Shown here: positions 1-7,881 of the stretch, piece by piece
Position numbering within the stretch: position 1 is the first letter of the stretch
Layout: every line of letters begins with the position of its first letter
NCBI GenBank assembly: GCA_904420575.1
Contig: CAJFVW010000145.1
Location: forward strand, 1 to 48,089
Direction: 5' to 3'
Source: an uncultured Gordonibacter sp.
GTDB lineage: Bacteria; Actinomycetota; Coriobacteriia; Coriobacteriales; Eggerthellaceae
Length of the DNA stretch: 48,089 nucleotides
Notes under the pieces: model-generated
What the model saw: only the letters and a program-made list of their open reading frames with translations
Databases searched by the model: none
What the model was told of the DNA's origin: nothing
Made by a program: the position numbers and the translations under genes

Positions 1-35
1 ACTTCAGTTTATGAATGAATGAGAAGTTTTCCACT

Positions 36-71
36 TTATCCACAATGAGGCCGGCGTCATTTTGTGGAAAA
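36..71. other. DnaA-box-like pair, edge of a probable oriC
   Basis: A perfect DnaA box TTATCCACA lies at 36-44 on the plus strand, and TTTTCCACA, which fits the relaxed TTWTNCACA consensus, lies on the minus strand at 63-71. A third near-match, TTTTCCACT, is at 27-35. They sit upstream of rpmH, where dnaA and oriC are commonly found in bacteria. I infer the window opens inside or at the rim of the origin; dnaA itself is not in the window. The rest of 72-260 holds only a small hairpin (160-175). Confidence 0.55.
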
Positions 72-260
72 GTGCCGATTAAAAGGGGAATTTCCTTGGC
101 ACTGGCCTTTTATCAAGGGATTTAAGGACAAATGTTTTATTTCTTTTCAGAGGATCAAGAACAAGCGTTCTTGTTGGGGCGGTGGAAACAATAGAAGACG
201 CCTCGTGGGTGCCGGCCCTTTGCGCCGCTCGTGAAAGACGGAACTTTTTTCATGGGAGCG

Positions 261-288
261 TTGACTTGAATCTCGCGTGATATATAAT
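261..288 (+). promoter_or_regulatory. sigma-70-type promoter of rpmH
   Basis: TTGACT (261-266) and TATAAT (283-288) are separated by 16 bp, an excellent housekeeping promoter. Transcription would start near 295, about 30 bases before the rpmH start codon, and would run through rpmH-rnpA-yidD-yidC. Confidence 0.85.
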
Positions 289-325
289 CTGGAAGTTACT
301 CTGCAAACACGAAAGGGATAGAGAT

Positions 326-460
326 ATGAAACGCACCTATCAACCGAACACCCGCAAGCGGGCCAAGTGCCACGGCTTCCGTGCTCGCATGTCGACCAAG
401 GGTGGCCGCGCCGTTCTGGCTGCGCGCCGCGCTAAGGGACGCAAGCGCCTGTGCGTGTAA
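326..460 (+). CDS. rpmH: 50S ribosomal protein L34
   Basis: A 44-residue, very basic protein with the family's [12 protein letters not shown] opening, central GFRARM and a C-terminal run of Arg/Lys. L34 is a structural protein of the large ribosomal subunit. Length and sequence match the family throughout, so the call is secure although it is a very short gene. A purine-rich AAAGGGA lies just upstream, and the rpmH promoter is about 40 bases away. It is the first gene of the conserved rpmH-rnpA-yidD-yidC cluster. rnpA begins 13 bases after its stop codon. Confidence 0.97.
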   Translation: MKRTYQPNTRKRAKCHGFRARMSTKGGRAVLAARRAKGRKRLCV

Positions 461-473
461 ATCGGAGCGAACG

Positions 474-827
474 TTGGATACCATAAAATCCAGCGCAGAG
501 ATATCCGATCTGTTCTCGCATGGTTCACGCGTGCATACCCCATATCTGACGTTCATCGTAGGGGTTCAGGCGTCGACGGAAGAAAACGAAGCAAGAAGGC
601 AACACGACCGTGGTGGTCGTGTTGCTTTTATTGCGGGGAAAAAACTCGGCAACGCCGTATGGCGCAACCGGGCAAAGCGTCGCATGAGGGAGCTCTGCCG
701 TGATTTGGGAGGGCCGTGGGAAGGTTATGAGGTAATATTTCTCGCGAAGTCGAGCGTAGCGGAGGCTACTTATAGTAAAGTGCTTACGGTATGCAAAAAT
801 GCGCTGAGTCGTTCTGGATTGCAGTGA
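474..827 (+). CDS. rnpA: ribonuclease P protein component
   Basis: Protein cofactor of RNase P, which removes the 5' leader of pre-tRNAs together with the catalytic RNA. I chose the TTG at 474, giving 117 residues. GGAG at 464-467 is spaced 6 bases from it, and the resulting N-terminus (xDTIKSSAEISDLF) aligns with normal RnpA starts; longer versions of the frame would overlap rpmH. The family RNR signature appears as AVWRNRAKRRMRE at about residues 58-70, following GKKLGNA. It is downstream of rpmH and 10 bases ahead of yidD, so very likely cotranscribed. Confidence 0.93.
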   Translation: MDTIKSSAEISDLFSHGSRVHTPYLTFIVGVQASTEENEARRQHDRGGRVAFIAGKKLGNAVWRNRAKRRMRELCRDLGGPWEGYEVIFLAKSSVAEATYSKVLTVCKNALSRSGLQ

Positions 828-837
828 AGGTCGCGCC

Positions 838-1080
838 ATGGAAACCGTGTGGAAGGCTTTAAGGCGGCTGCCAAGCACGTTGGCGGTGTGGGCGATAACG
901 TTCTATCGCGCTGCCATTTCGCCTTTGTTTCCGTCGTGCTGCCGTTTTATTCCTACCTGTTCGGAATACGGACTCATTGCTTTCAAAAGATACGGTTTTT
1001 GCAAGGGCTTCGTGTTGACGGCTAAGCGCATCATTCGGTGTCGTCCGGGAGGGCCGCACGGGTACGATCCCGTGCCTTAG
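838..1080 (+). CDS. yidD: membrane protein insertion efficiency factor YidD
   Basis: An 80-residue protein with all YidD hallmarks: an amphipathic N-terminus with FYRAAISPLFPSCC, the CRFIPTCSEYG motif, a KRYGFCKGF helix, and the closing RCRPGGPHGYDPVP. YidD is a small peripheral inner-membrane protein thought to help YidC-dependent insertion. It sits between rnpA and yidC, its classical position. The ATG at 838 follows a GAAGG purine stretch at the end of rnpA. Confidence 0.95.
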   Translation: METVWKALRRLPSTLAVWAITFYRAAISPLFPSCCRFIPTCSEYGLIAFKRYGFCKGFVLTAKRIIRCRPGGPHGYDPVP

Positions 1081-1128
1081 GAGCAGACGGGCTCCGGTCT
1101 CTTTGGTATAGAGGGAAGGAATACACGT

Positions 1129-1899
1129 ATGTGGGACATCATCAAGAACTGGATCTTCGACGTCATCCAGTTCTTCTACAACTTCTGTGGCGACTGGGGT
1201 CTGGCCATCATCATCGTCACGGTGATCTTCCGCATCCTCGTGGCGCCGCTGATGCACAAGCAGGCGAAGTCGTCGTATCAGATGCAAAAAGTACAACCCC
1301 TCATGCAGGAGATCCAGCGCAAGTATGCCGACGATCCCATGAGGCAGCAAGAGGAAATGCAAAAGCTGTATGCGGAAGCAAAGTTCAATCCGCTGGCTGG
1401 CTGCTTGCCGATGATTCTGCAGATGCCTATCTTCATTGCCTTGTTCCAGGTGTTGAGCGAAATGGGGCAACGCACCGAAGGAACATCCTACGCGTTCTAT
1501 AACCTGGTGCCGAGTCTGGTCACAACACCGTCTCAGGCTTTTTCCCAAGGTTTTGGAACATTTGTTCCCTATGTGGTCCTCATGATCATCTTCGCAGGCG
1601 CCACGTTCCTTCCCATGGTGCTGCAGCAGATGGGAAACAAAGACAACCCTCAGCGCAAGCAGACATTGATAATGTCCGGCGTAATGAGTTTGTTCATGCT
1701 TTGGATCAGCTGGGGCTCTCCTGCAGGCGTGCTGTTGTTCTGGGGCGCTTCTTCGCTCATCGGCGTCGCCCAACAGCAGATCTCGCTGCGCATTATGAAG
1801 AAGAAGGATGCTGAAGCTGCTGAAACGATCGAGGTCAAGCCCATCGAAGTGGACGTGACGCGCAAGGTGAAGAAGCCGCGTCCGAAGAAAAAGCGCTAA
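1129..1899 (+). CDS. yidC: membrane protein insertase YidC (Oxa1 family)
   Basis: A 256-residue short-type YidC/Oxa1 insertase without the large periplasmic domain of Gram-negative YidC. Several hydrophobic segments are visible, at roughly residues 20-42, 87-110, 146-168 and 180-210. A charged amphipathic loop lies after the first (about 45-85: QAKSSYQMQKVQPLMQEIQR), and FNPLAGCLPMILQMPIF is characteristic of the family. The tail is strongly basic (RKVKKPRPKKKR), as in forms that contact the ribosome. It inserts membrane proteins alone or with SecYEG. An AGGGAAGGAA ribosome site precedes the ATG. The first parS site starts 7 bases after the stop. Confidence 0.95.
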   Translation: MWDIIKNWIFDVIQFFYNFCGDWGLAIIIVTVIFRILVAPLMHKQAKSSYQMQKVQPLMQEIQRKYADDPMRQQEEMQKLYAEAKFNPLAGCLPMILQMPIFIALFQVLSEMGQRTEGTSYAFYNLVPSLVTTPSQAFSQGFGTFVPYVVLMIIFAGATFLPMVLQQMGNKDNPQRKQTLIMSGVMSLFMLWISWGSPAGVLLFWGASSLIGVAQQQISLRIMKKKDAEAAETIEVKPIEVDVTRKVKKPRPKKKR

Positions 1900-1905
1900 C
1901 GTTCC

Positions 1906-1921
1906 TGTTTCACGTGAAACA
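1906..1921. promoter_or_regulatory. parS site 1
   Basis: The exact 16-bp palindrome TGTTTCACGTGAAACA, the bacterial ParB-binding centromere. It lies between yidC and jag. Confidence 0.95.
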
Positions 1922-1967
1922 CTTCGTCATTCATTCGATAGCAGTAACCTACTAAAGGAGATTCGAA

Positions 1968-2522
1968 ATGGCTGAAGAAAATCTGGAAGAAGAGGTCGAA
2001 ATACTGGACGTCGAAGAAGCTGATGCTGACGATTCCGAAGAACAAGAGGAATTGTCCGATGAGGAACTCGACCGGATAGCCGATACGGCCATCGCTGCAT
2101 TGCAGGACATTTTGAAGTATTTCAACGTTGGAGAAGTAACTATCGACGAATACGAAGGTGACGATGGAGAGCTCATCCTGGACATTACCGGTGATGATCT
2201 TGCCGTACTCATCGGTCGTCACGGCAAGACGCTTGACGCCTTGCAGTTCCTGGTTTCGGCTATCACGGTGCGCACCATCGGGTTTCGCTATCCGGTGGTC
2301 ATCGACGTCGAAGGATACAAGAGTCGTCAGCGTCAAAAGCTCGAGTCGATCGCCCGTTCTTCCGCCAATCGAGCGGCGAGTCAGCACCGCAGCGTGAAGC
2401 TTCGTCCCATGACGCCGTACGAGCGTCGATTGGTGCATATCGCCCTTCGGGACGACGATCGTGTCGAGACGGCTTCGGAAGGAGAAGGCAGCGCGCGTCA
2501 TGTTGTCATCATACCTGTCTAG
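1968..2522 (+). CDS. khpB: Jag/KhpB family RNA-binding protein (KH + R3H)
   Basis: 184 residues. The N-terminal ~45 residues are a very acidic low-complexity tail replacing the usual Jag_N domain. A KH-type domain follows (about 70-125, with the GRHGKTLDALQFL loop standing in for GxxG). An R3H domain is at about 130-180, with RSANRA and MTPYERRLVH. KhpB pairs with KhpA as an RNA chaperone linked to cell division and envelope control in Gram-positive bacteria. The AAAGGAG ribosome site is 8 bases upstream. It is followed by a strong terminator, so it closes the yidC transcript. Confidence 0.9.
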   Translation: MAEENLEEEVEILDVEEADADDSEEQEELSDEELDRIADTAIAALQDILKYFNVGEVTIDEYEGDDGELILDITGDDLAVLIGRHGKTLDALQFLVSAITVRTIGFRYPVVIDVEGYKSRQRQKLESIARSSANRAASQHRSVKLRPMTPYERRLVHIALRDDDRVETASEGEGSARHVVIIPV

Positions 2523-2549
2523 TCATTGTTTCAAGAGTGAATACTATGA

Positions 2550-2576
2550 CGGCACCCTTGATGGGTGTCGTTTTTT
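2550..2576 (+). terminator. intrinsic terminator after jag
   Basis: Stem CGGCACCC (2550-2557) with GGGTGTCG (2563-2570), 8 bp with one G-U pair, a 5-base loop, then six T residues (2571-2576). It is 27 bases past the jag stop. Confidence 0.9.
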
Positions 2577-2579
2577 ATG

Positions 2580-3390
2580 TTGTTGATGATGGGTGGCAAG
2601 ACGTTGGGTGGCGTGCAGGGCCATGTAGGATGAGACCAAGGGAGGTTCCGTGCGAAGTTTTGAAGGTGCATGCGCTTCCGCTAAGCATGGAGGTTTGTGA
2701 ACAGGTTCGCATCATAGAGGACTCTGTAAAGGCGGTGTATGCGAAGCTCGAGATAAAGGATGAGGGCTCGGCATTCGATTGTGTTGTGGCTAGCGAGGCG
2801 AGCGCGCGATCTGCAACGCCCAGCAGGACAAGAAGTGTGCCGTGTTGAAGGCCCTCCACGTACAAGGGCATACGAGCGCTGCTGGATGACTTTTTTCTCT
2901 CGCCCGCCTTCGTCCTGTATCCTTTCACCCTCCATCCCGTGCGCCAGCATGCCCTCAAGCCTCACGCGTTCACCCTGTACACCAGCATGTTCTCATGACT
3001 TACGTCTTCATCCCATGCGCCAGTACACCTCCATGCCTTTATCCTGCACATCAGCACGCCACATGCTGCAAAATTGCTGGTTTCCGACATTTTTTGAACG
3101 CTGTCGCGCAAAGCTTTCGGTGCATTCTCACAGACTTGGCGTCTGACCTGGTTTTACCTATTTAGTTTTTGCTTCAGGCGGGCGCACTCGATAAGTTTGG
3201 ACGTCGAATACCAACGATTTTGCGGCAATTGATAGCACGTGCATGGCCGTGTTCAGACGCCGGTCTTGTGCTTGAAGAAATGCGAAAACATTCGAGTACG
3301 TTGGCGCGTCAAATCGTATTTCAAAGATTGCTCAGAGCGCGAAACACCAATATGGTAAAGTGATGATCTCGCCAGGACGAGGTTCCTGAC
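2580..3390. other. long gap without a convincing gene, degenerate repeats
   Basis: About 800 bases between jag and rsmG. The open frames here lack plausible composition, ribosome sites or known motifs. The stretch 2925-3065 contains four loosely related units on the theme TTYAYCC..TGCRCCAGCAYGCC (starting near 2932, 2970, 3008 and 3037), which may be a decayed tandem repeat. No RNA gene was recognised. Confidence 0.4.
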
Positions 3391-3422
3391 ATCGTATGAT
3401 GAAGTGCCGCATGCGATCGGAA

Positions 3423-4160
3423 ATGTCACGCAAGTTTTTGGGCAACGATTGGCGAAGAAACGTCTTGGCAAACGAGGCGCGAGTTTGGATTGAGGAAATC
3501 ATGGACGAAAAGCAGTTGATACGCAAGCATCTTGAACTTGTGCTGGAGGCAAACGAAACAACGAACCTCACGCGAATCGATACTTTTGACGAAGGTATGC
3601 TGCTGCATGTCGAGGATTCTCTTGCAGGTTTGGACGAAGTGGAGCAGGCTCCTCCGGGATTATATGGAGATATGGGAACAGGGGGTGGCTACCCTGGCAT
3701 TCCTCTCGCCATCATGACCAAACGCGAGACCGTCCTTATCGACTCGGTGCGCAAGAAGACCGATATTCTCAAAGACATCATAAAGGAACTCGGTTTGTCA
3801 GAACAGGTAGAGGTCTTCAACGGAAGACTTGAAGAGTTGTCTTGGGAGCGCCCGGGTGCTTTCTCCGTTTTGACAGCACGCGCTTTGTCACAAATGGCTT
3901 CGCTCATGGAATTAGCGGCTCCCCTTCTTGCCTTGGACGGCCGTTTGATCTGCTACAAGGCGAACGTGTCGGAGGAAGAACTGCAGCTTGCGACGTCTCT
4001 TGAAGAAAAACTTGGCATGAAGATGGTGGCGCGGCGCAAATTGACGCTGTCCGATGGTGAGACTGAACGGTGCATCATTGCTTTTGAAAAATATCAGGAC
4101 CCTGCCATCAAGCTGCCAAGAAAGACTGGCATTGCCCAGAAACGACCTCTCAAACCGTGA
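3423..4160 (+). CDS. rsmG: 16S rRNA (guanine-527-N7)-methyltransferase RsmG
   Basis: SAM-dependent methylation of G527 in 16S rRNA. Visible: the N-terminal helix leading to ANETTNLTRID, the HVEDSLAG motif, and the SAM-binding loop GDMGTGGGYPGIPLAI. Further on are LIDSVRKKTDILK, VLTARALSQM near the middle, and CYKAN. The start is uncertain. ATG 3423 gives 245 residues and a full N-terminal helix. ATG 3396 would add nine residues, while ATG 3501 has the best ribosome site (GAGGAA at 3492) but gives only 24 residues before NLT instead of about 40. It is followed one base later by parS site 2. rsmG next to parAB is the usual origin arrangement. Confidence 0.9.
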   Translation: MSRKFLGNDWRRNVLANEARVWIEEIMDEKQLIRKHLELVLEANETTNLTRIDTFDEGMLLHVEDSLAGLDEVEQAPPGLYGDMGTGGGYPGIPLAIMTKRETVLIDSVRKKTDILKDIIKELGLSEQVEVFNGRLEELSWERPGAFSVLTARALSQMASLMELAAPLLALDGRLICYKANVSEEELQLATSLEEKLGMKMVARRKLTLSDGETERCIIAFEKYQDPAIKLPRKTGIAQKRPLKP

Positions 4161-4176
4161 TGTTTCACGTGAAACA
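4161..4176. promoter_or_regulatory. parS site 2
   Basis: Exact TGTTTCACGTGAAACA, directly after the rsmG stop codon. Confidence 0.95.
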
Positions 4177-4356
4177 CCACGTGCTTATAATCGTCGAAGG
4201 TTAGCCATACCTTAAGGCAATCGCGATAACTGCTGTAAGGGCGTCGTGCGACTCGGTTCTACCCTGCTTGTGCTGTAGAATGAAATAGAGACGAATGATG
4301 GACAACGAGGTTCTTGATAGTATGTTCACGATTTACGATACGTAAAGCAGTCCTGA

Positions 4357-4372
4357 TGTTTCACGTGAAACA
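4357..4372. promoter_or_regulatory. parS site 3
   Basis: Exact TGTTTCACGTGAAACA, 30 bases upstream of the uracil-DNA-glycosylase-like gene, so bound ParB could affect its transcription. Confidence 0.95.
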
Positions 4373-4402
4373 CGTTGTTCAACGAAGTGAAAGGGTTTTG
4401 GA

Positions 4403-4999
4403 GTGAACGTCAAAACTGAATTGCTGGCAACCAGAGGCGTGACGGATGCAATGCAGCTGAACGAGGTTGAGCTCGATCCCTTTGCTATCAAAGCGATTAT
4501 GATCAACGAAGTGGTTCCGGTTGATCCGTCTCAGGATTTCTATGGGAAACCAGGTGCAGATTATTCCAAGTCGGCTCTTTCTTTATTCAAAAACGCAGGG
4601 GCGAAAGCGGAATCGACCTATGATCTCTTGCGCGAGGGAGTTTACCTCACCAATGCTGTCAAGACGCCGAAAACAGATTACGCCATCGAGAAAAGCACCA
4701 TTGAAACCAGCGTTCCGTATTTAGAGGCAGAAATAGCATTGTTTCCCAATCTGCAGGTTATCATGCTTATGGGAGACGTTGCCAGGAAAGCCTTCAACAT
4801 GATTAGCAAAAAGGAGACCAAGAAGAACGCTGTTCCTTCTATCTCTACGTATAAGCTCAGGAGAAGTGAAATCCGCTACAACAACGTCAGGATCATGCCT
4901 TCGTACATCATGACAGGTGGAAATCTTTTGATAGAGAAGTCGAAAGTAGCGATGGTGACCGAGGATATAGCAGCTATGCTGAGCATTGTTGCTCGATGA
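4403..4999 (+). CDS. uracil-DNA glycosylase superfamily protein
   Basis: 198 residues starting at GTG 4403 with AAAGGG 7 bases upstream. Three stretches resemble the UDG fold: MINEVVPVDPSQDFYGKPG near residue 33 (motif A region with the catalytic-loop spacing), VYLTNAVKTPKTDYAIEKS near 85 (family-4-like VYLTNAVK), and LMGDVARKAF near 122. In the family the enzyme excises uracil or other damaged bases. The proline/asparagine patterns differ from family 1 and 4 enzymes, so activity and substrate are uncertain. It sits between parS sites 3 and 4. Codon usage and composition are more AT-rich than most later genes, as in the neighbouring rsmG-parA gap. Confidence 0.65.
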   Translation: MNVKTELLATRGVTDAMQLNEVELDPFAIKAIMINEVVPVDPSQDFYGKPGADYSKSALSLFKNAGAKAESTYDLLREGVYLTNAVKTPKTDYAIEKSTIETSVPYLEAEIALFPNLQVIMLMGDVARKAFNMISKKETKKNAVPSISTYKLRRSEIRYNNVRIMPSYIMTGGNLLIEKSKVAMVTEDIAAMLSIVAR

Positions 5000-5071
5000 C
5001 ACAGCGAAAGCGAAGCTGCTGCTCGCCTTGAAGAAGCTCGTTTCAAGAGGAGCACCTCTCTCGTAGGACAT

Positions 5072-5087
5072 TGTTTCACGTGAAACA
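5072..5087. promoter_or_regulatory. parS site 4
   Basis: Exact TGTTTCACGTGAAACA. The palindrome extends by one further base pair on each side (T-A). Confidence 0.95.
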
Positions 5088-5164
5088 ATTGCTATGAACA
5101 CGAAGACAAGCGTTCGAGCTGATTAATTGTTTAGCAGGCCAAAGAAGAGAATGGTTTTACAGGA

Positions 5165-5180
5165 TGTTTCACGTGAAACA
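5165..5180. promoter_or_regulatory. parS site 5
   Basis: Exact TGTTTCACGTGAAACA, extended outward by GGA/TCC to a 22-bp palindrome. It is 93 bases from site 4, the closest pair in the cluster. Confidence 0.95.
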
Positions 5181-5512
5181 TCCGTTGTGCAAGAAGGACT
5201 GGGGTTTCACGAAAACTTTTCGATTCCCTCTACCAAAGTACGAAACATTTTTCTTGTTTTTGGTGATAGGAGGGCCTTTATATTACTGGTAGGTCTTTTC
5301 TGCCCCGTAGGCTGGGATATGCTCACCGCGTACAAGGTTGAGCATCGAGGGTCTTCTGAATCTGCTCCAATGCTACGTATGAGAGTGATATTTCGGTCAA
5401 AAGCCGGCGTGTGGGCTTGTATCGTAGGAGTACGGTCCCGTGATAGAGGAAAAATCCCCCATGTCTCCCAGAGAGTCCTGGCTTGTCGGTGCTATTAGCC
5501 CTCTGTCATCGA

Positions 5513-5528
5513 TGTTTCACGTGAAACA
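5513..5528. promoter_or_regulatory. parS site 6
   Basis: Exact TGTTTCACGTGAAACA. It ends 25 bases before the parA -10 box, at about -53 to -38 relative to the predicted start, where bound ParB could autoregulate parAB. Confidence 0.95.
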
Positions 5529-5550
5529 CAGAGAGACACGACCGTGGGTT

Positions 5551-5559
5551 TGTTATACT
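5551..5559 (+). promoter_or_regulatory. parA extended -10 promoter
   Basis: TGTTATACT (5551-5559) fits an extended -10 element (TGn followed by TATACT). No good -35 is present. Transcription would begin near 5566, about 23 bases before the parA GTG. Confidence 0.6.
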
Positions 5560-5588
5560 ATGCCGCAAGCCATGAAAGGGGGCCTTGA

Positions 5589-6563
5589 GTGGGACTATTC
5601 GATAGTCTTAAACGAGACAAACAAACCGAGCCGAAGACTGTCAAGCCAGAAGTTCAAGAGACGTACGAAGAAGACGATCAGATTGACATCGAAGAAGTGG
5701 AGATCGTGGAGCGCGAAGTTGCTCCTGCGATCGAAGACAGTCGAGATGTCAAACCTATCAAGTCGTATGCCGAGAAAGCTCCCGTCAAACGTGCTGTGGG
5801 GCAGACGAAGGTCATGGCGATCATCAACCAGAAAGGCGGCGTCGGGAAATCCACGACGGCCATCAATCTTTCGGCGGCGCTGGGCGAGATGGGCAAGCAG
5901 GTGCTTTTGGTCGATCTTGACCCGCAAGGGAATTCCTCGAGTGGGTTGGGCATCGAAAAGAGCAAAGTAGAACATTGCGTCTATGACGTGCTTTTGAACG
6001 AAGTTCCCGTCGAAGACGTCATCATTCCCGATGTGTGCGAAGGTCTCGATCTTATTCCTGCCACGATCAACTTGGCAGGCGCCGAAGTGGAGCTGGTCGC
6101 CGAGATGGCTCGCGAGAACCGACTCAAAGACGCAGTGGGCAGCATGCGGGGCAAGTACGATTACATCTTCATCGACTGTCCCCCGTCGTTGGGTCTTTTG
6201 ACGGTCAATGCCTTGGTGGCGGCTGACAAGCTGCTGATTCCCATTCAGTGCGAGTTCTATGCGCTGGAAGGTGTGACAAAACTTCTTGATTCAATGAAAC
6301 GTGTCAAAACTCGCCTTAATCCGACGCTGGACATCTTTGGCGTGTTGCTGACCATGTACGACGGACGTACCACGCTTTCCCGTCAGGTAGTCGAAGAAGT
6401 GCAGCGTTACTTCGGTAAAACCGTGTTCAACACGCTGATTCCCCGTACGGTCAAGCTTTCCGAGGCTCCAAGTTTCGGTTTGCCCATCACCCAATACGAT
6501 CCAACGGGAAAAGGCTCGCAATCGTACAATAATCTTGCTAAGGAAGTGATTAACCGTGGCTAA
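5589..6563 (+). CDS. parA: chromosome partitioning ATPase ParA/Soj
   Basis: 324 residues from GTG 5589, with AAAGGGGG 6 bases upstream. The ParA ATPase core begins near residue 75. It has the deviant Walker A QKGGVGKSTT (about 82-91), the Walker A' LVDLDPQGNSS (about 110-120), and Walker B YDYIFIDCPPS near 190. Soj-type proteins hydrolyse ATP on the nucleoid to segregate ParB-parS complexes and influence DnaA. The first ~70 residues are an acidic, Glu/Val-rich extension absent from the classical ~255-residue Soj. The 3' end overlaps parB by 8 bases, so translation is coupled. Confidence 0.95.
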   Translation: MGLFDSLKRDKQTEPKTVKPEVQETYEEDDQIDIEEVEIVEREVAPAIEDSRDVKPIKSYAEKAPVKRAVGQTKVMAIINQKGGVGKSTTAINLSAALGEMGKQVLLVDLDPQGNSSSGLGIEKSKVEHCVYDVLLNEVPVEDVIIPDVCEGLDLIPATINLAGAEVELVAEMARENRLKDAVGSMRGKYDYIFIDCPPSLGLLTVNALVAADKLLIPIQCEFYALEGVTKLLDSMKRVKTRLNPTLDIFGVLLTMYDGRTTLSRQVVEEVQRYFGKTVFNTLIPRTVKLSEAPSFGLPITQYDPTGKGSQSYNNLAKEVINRG

Positions 6564-7593
6564 ATCCACGAAAAGCGGCCTGGGTCGCGGATTGAATTCG
6601 TTGTTGGGAGCCTACGAGGAGCCGATCGCTCCCGAACCGCCGGTGAGGCAACGCGTCGTGGTAGAAGCAGAAACCGTGAGCGCACCTGAGTCTCAGTCTG
6701 CTCCCGAGTCGCACGAAGCCCCGCAAGAGGTCAAGGACGTTCAAAACGACGACGAAGAACTGTTCGTCGAAGAGAACGTGCAGATAAAGGGCATCGTTGA
6801 GCGGAAGCTTGACGAGGTGCCCATCGACTACGTGTCTCCGAATCCTGATCAGCCTCGGACGAACTTCAAAAAGGAGGAGATCGAGGAGCTGGGGGCTTCC
6901 ATCGAGAAGGACGGGGTATTGCAGCCCATTCTTGTTCGTATGGTCGCGAAGAACTCCTACCAGATCATTGCCGGCGAGCGCCGGTGGCAGGCTTGCAAGC
7001 TGATTGGCTTGAAGACGGTGCCGATCCGCATCAAGGAAGCCGATGACGACAAGGCTCTCGAGTTGGCGCTGGTCGAAAACGTGCAGCGGTCCGATTTGAA
7101 TCCCATCGAGGAAGCCTATGGTTACCGTCGCTTGATGGAGCGACGCAACATGACGCAATCGGAAGTCGCGCAGGCCATGTCGAAGGGACGTTCGACGGTT
7201 GCGAACGCCTTGCGTCTGTTGGAACTTCCAGAAGAGGCGCAGCAACTGCTCTTCGAAGAAAAGATCACGGCCGGTCATGCGCGCGCTATTCTGTCGATAC
7301 CGACGAAGGAAGGGCGCCTCAAGCTCACGGAGAAGTTGGTTGAGGACAAGCTGAGCGTCCGCGAGGCAGAGGCGTTGGCACGTCTGCTCTCCGGCAAGAA
7401 GGAAGGCGAGGGTACCAGCAGCCGCCAACCGGTTCCCCAATCGTTCAAAACGGTGGCGAAGGCGCTGCGCGAGGTGTTGAATACGAACGTGAGGGTCAAA
7501 TCGTCCAAGGGCAAGAACAAGATTGAGATCGAGTTCAAAGACGAATCAGATCTAGAACGTTTGTTCGAAGAATTGATTACCTCGGCTTCCTAA
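6556..7593 (+). CDS. parB: chromosome partitioning protein ParB/Spo0J
   Basis: 345 residues from GTG 6556. The start KSTKSGLGRGLNSLLG is the conserved ParB N-terminus that stimulates ParA. A ~50-residue acidic linker follows. The CTPase/ParB-N domain starts near residue 91 (VSPNPDQPRTNF) and contains the GERRWQACK box (about 139-147) and the ENVQRSDLNPIEEA motif. A helix-turn-helix (about 195-230, TQSEVAQAMSKGRSTVANALRLL) binds parS, and the C-terminal ~50 residues are the dimerisation domain. It acts on the seven parS sites of this window. An intrinsic terminator lies about 240 bases downstream. Confidence 0.96.
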   Translation: MAKSTKSGLGRGLNSLLGAYEEPIAPEPPVRQRVVVEAETVSAPESQSAPESHEAPQEVKDVQNDDEELFVEENVQIKGIVERKLDEVPIDYVSPNPDQPRTNFKKEEIEELGASIEKDGVLQPILVRMVAKNSYQIIAGERRWQACKLIGLKTVPIRIKEADDDKALELALVENVQRSDLNPIEEAYGYRRLMERRNMTQSEVAQAMSKGRSTVANALRLLELPEEAQQLLFEEKITAGHARAILSIPTKEGRLKLTEKLVEDKLSVREAEALARLLSGKKEGEGTSSRQPVPQSFKTVAKALREVLNTNVRVKSSKGKNKIEIEFKDESDLERLFEELITSAS

Positions 7594-7832
7594 CAGATGT
7601 ATCCGTTAGCGCTGCTCTCGCTGATATCGTGCACGGAAGGCCTGGTTTTATGATTCTTTGTCCGAACCTGGCTTAGGAAGCGACATTTCGGAGGGGTACG
7701 CGACGTCTTAAAGACCATGCGTGAAGATCAGAAATTCCTGCTTGGCCTTCTTGGAAAGACGGAAAGCAGCAACTGCGAGCCAGCAACAGAGCAGGTGTCC
7801 GTGTACGGCATTCTCGAGCGACTCAGAAAAAG

Positions 7833-7857
7833 GAAAGGCCCCTCGAAGGGGCCTTTC
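7833..7857. terminator. terminator between convergent parB and rlmN
   Basis: Perfect 10-bp stem GAAAGGCCCC (7833-7842) / GGGGCCTTTC (7848-7857) with a TCGAA loop. On the minus strand it is followed by five T residues, making it a good rlmN terminator; on the plus strand it can serve parB. The rest of 7594-7907 holds parS site 7 and nothing else recognised. Confidence 0.85.
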
Positions 7858-7881
7858 ATCATAAATCGATCGTGCCTTGAT

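Larger units (their letters stand above)
5000..5588. other. intergenic parS-rich region between the UDG-like gene and parA
   Basis: About 590 bases with three parS sites and the parA promoter. A frame at 5127-5498 is open but shows no recognisable motif and no good ribosome site, and it contains a parS site. I do not call a gene. Confidence 0.6.

Noticed and set aside
2537-2848. 103-residue open frame after jag
   Set aside because: It runs through the jag terminator and has no recognisable features.
5127-5498. 123-residue open frame between parS sites
   Set aside because: No good ribosome site, contains a parS site, and composition is unlike a gene.
7715-7790. Stretch resembling the GGAAAGCAGC part of SRP RNA
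   Set aside because: Only a few bases match and the flanking pairing of an SRP Alu or S domain is missing.
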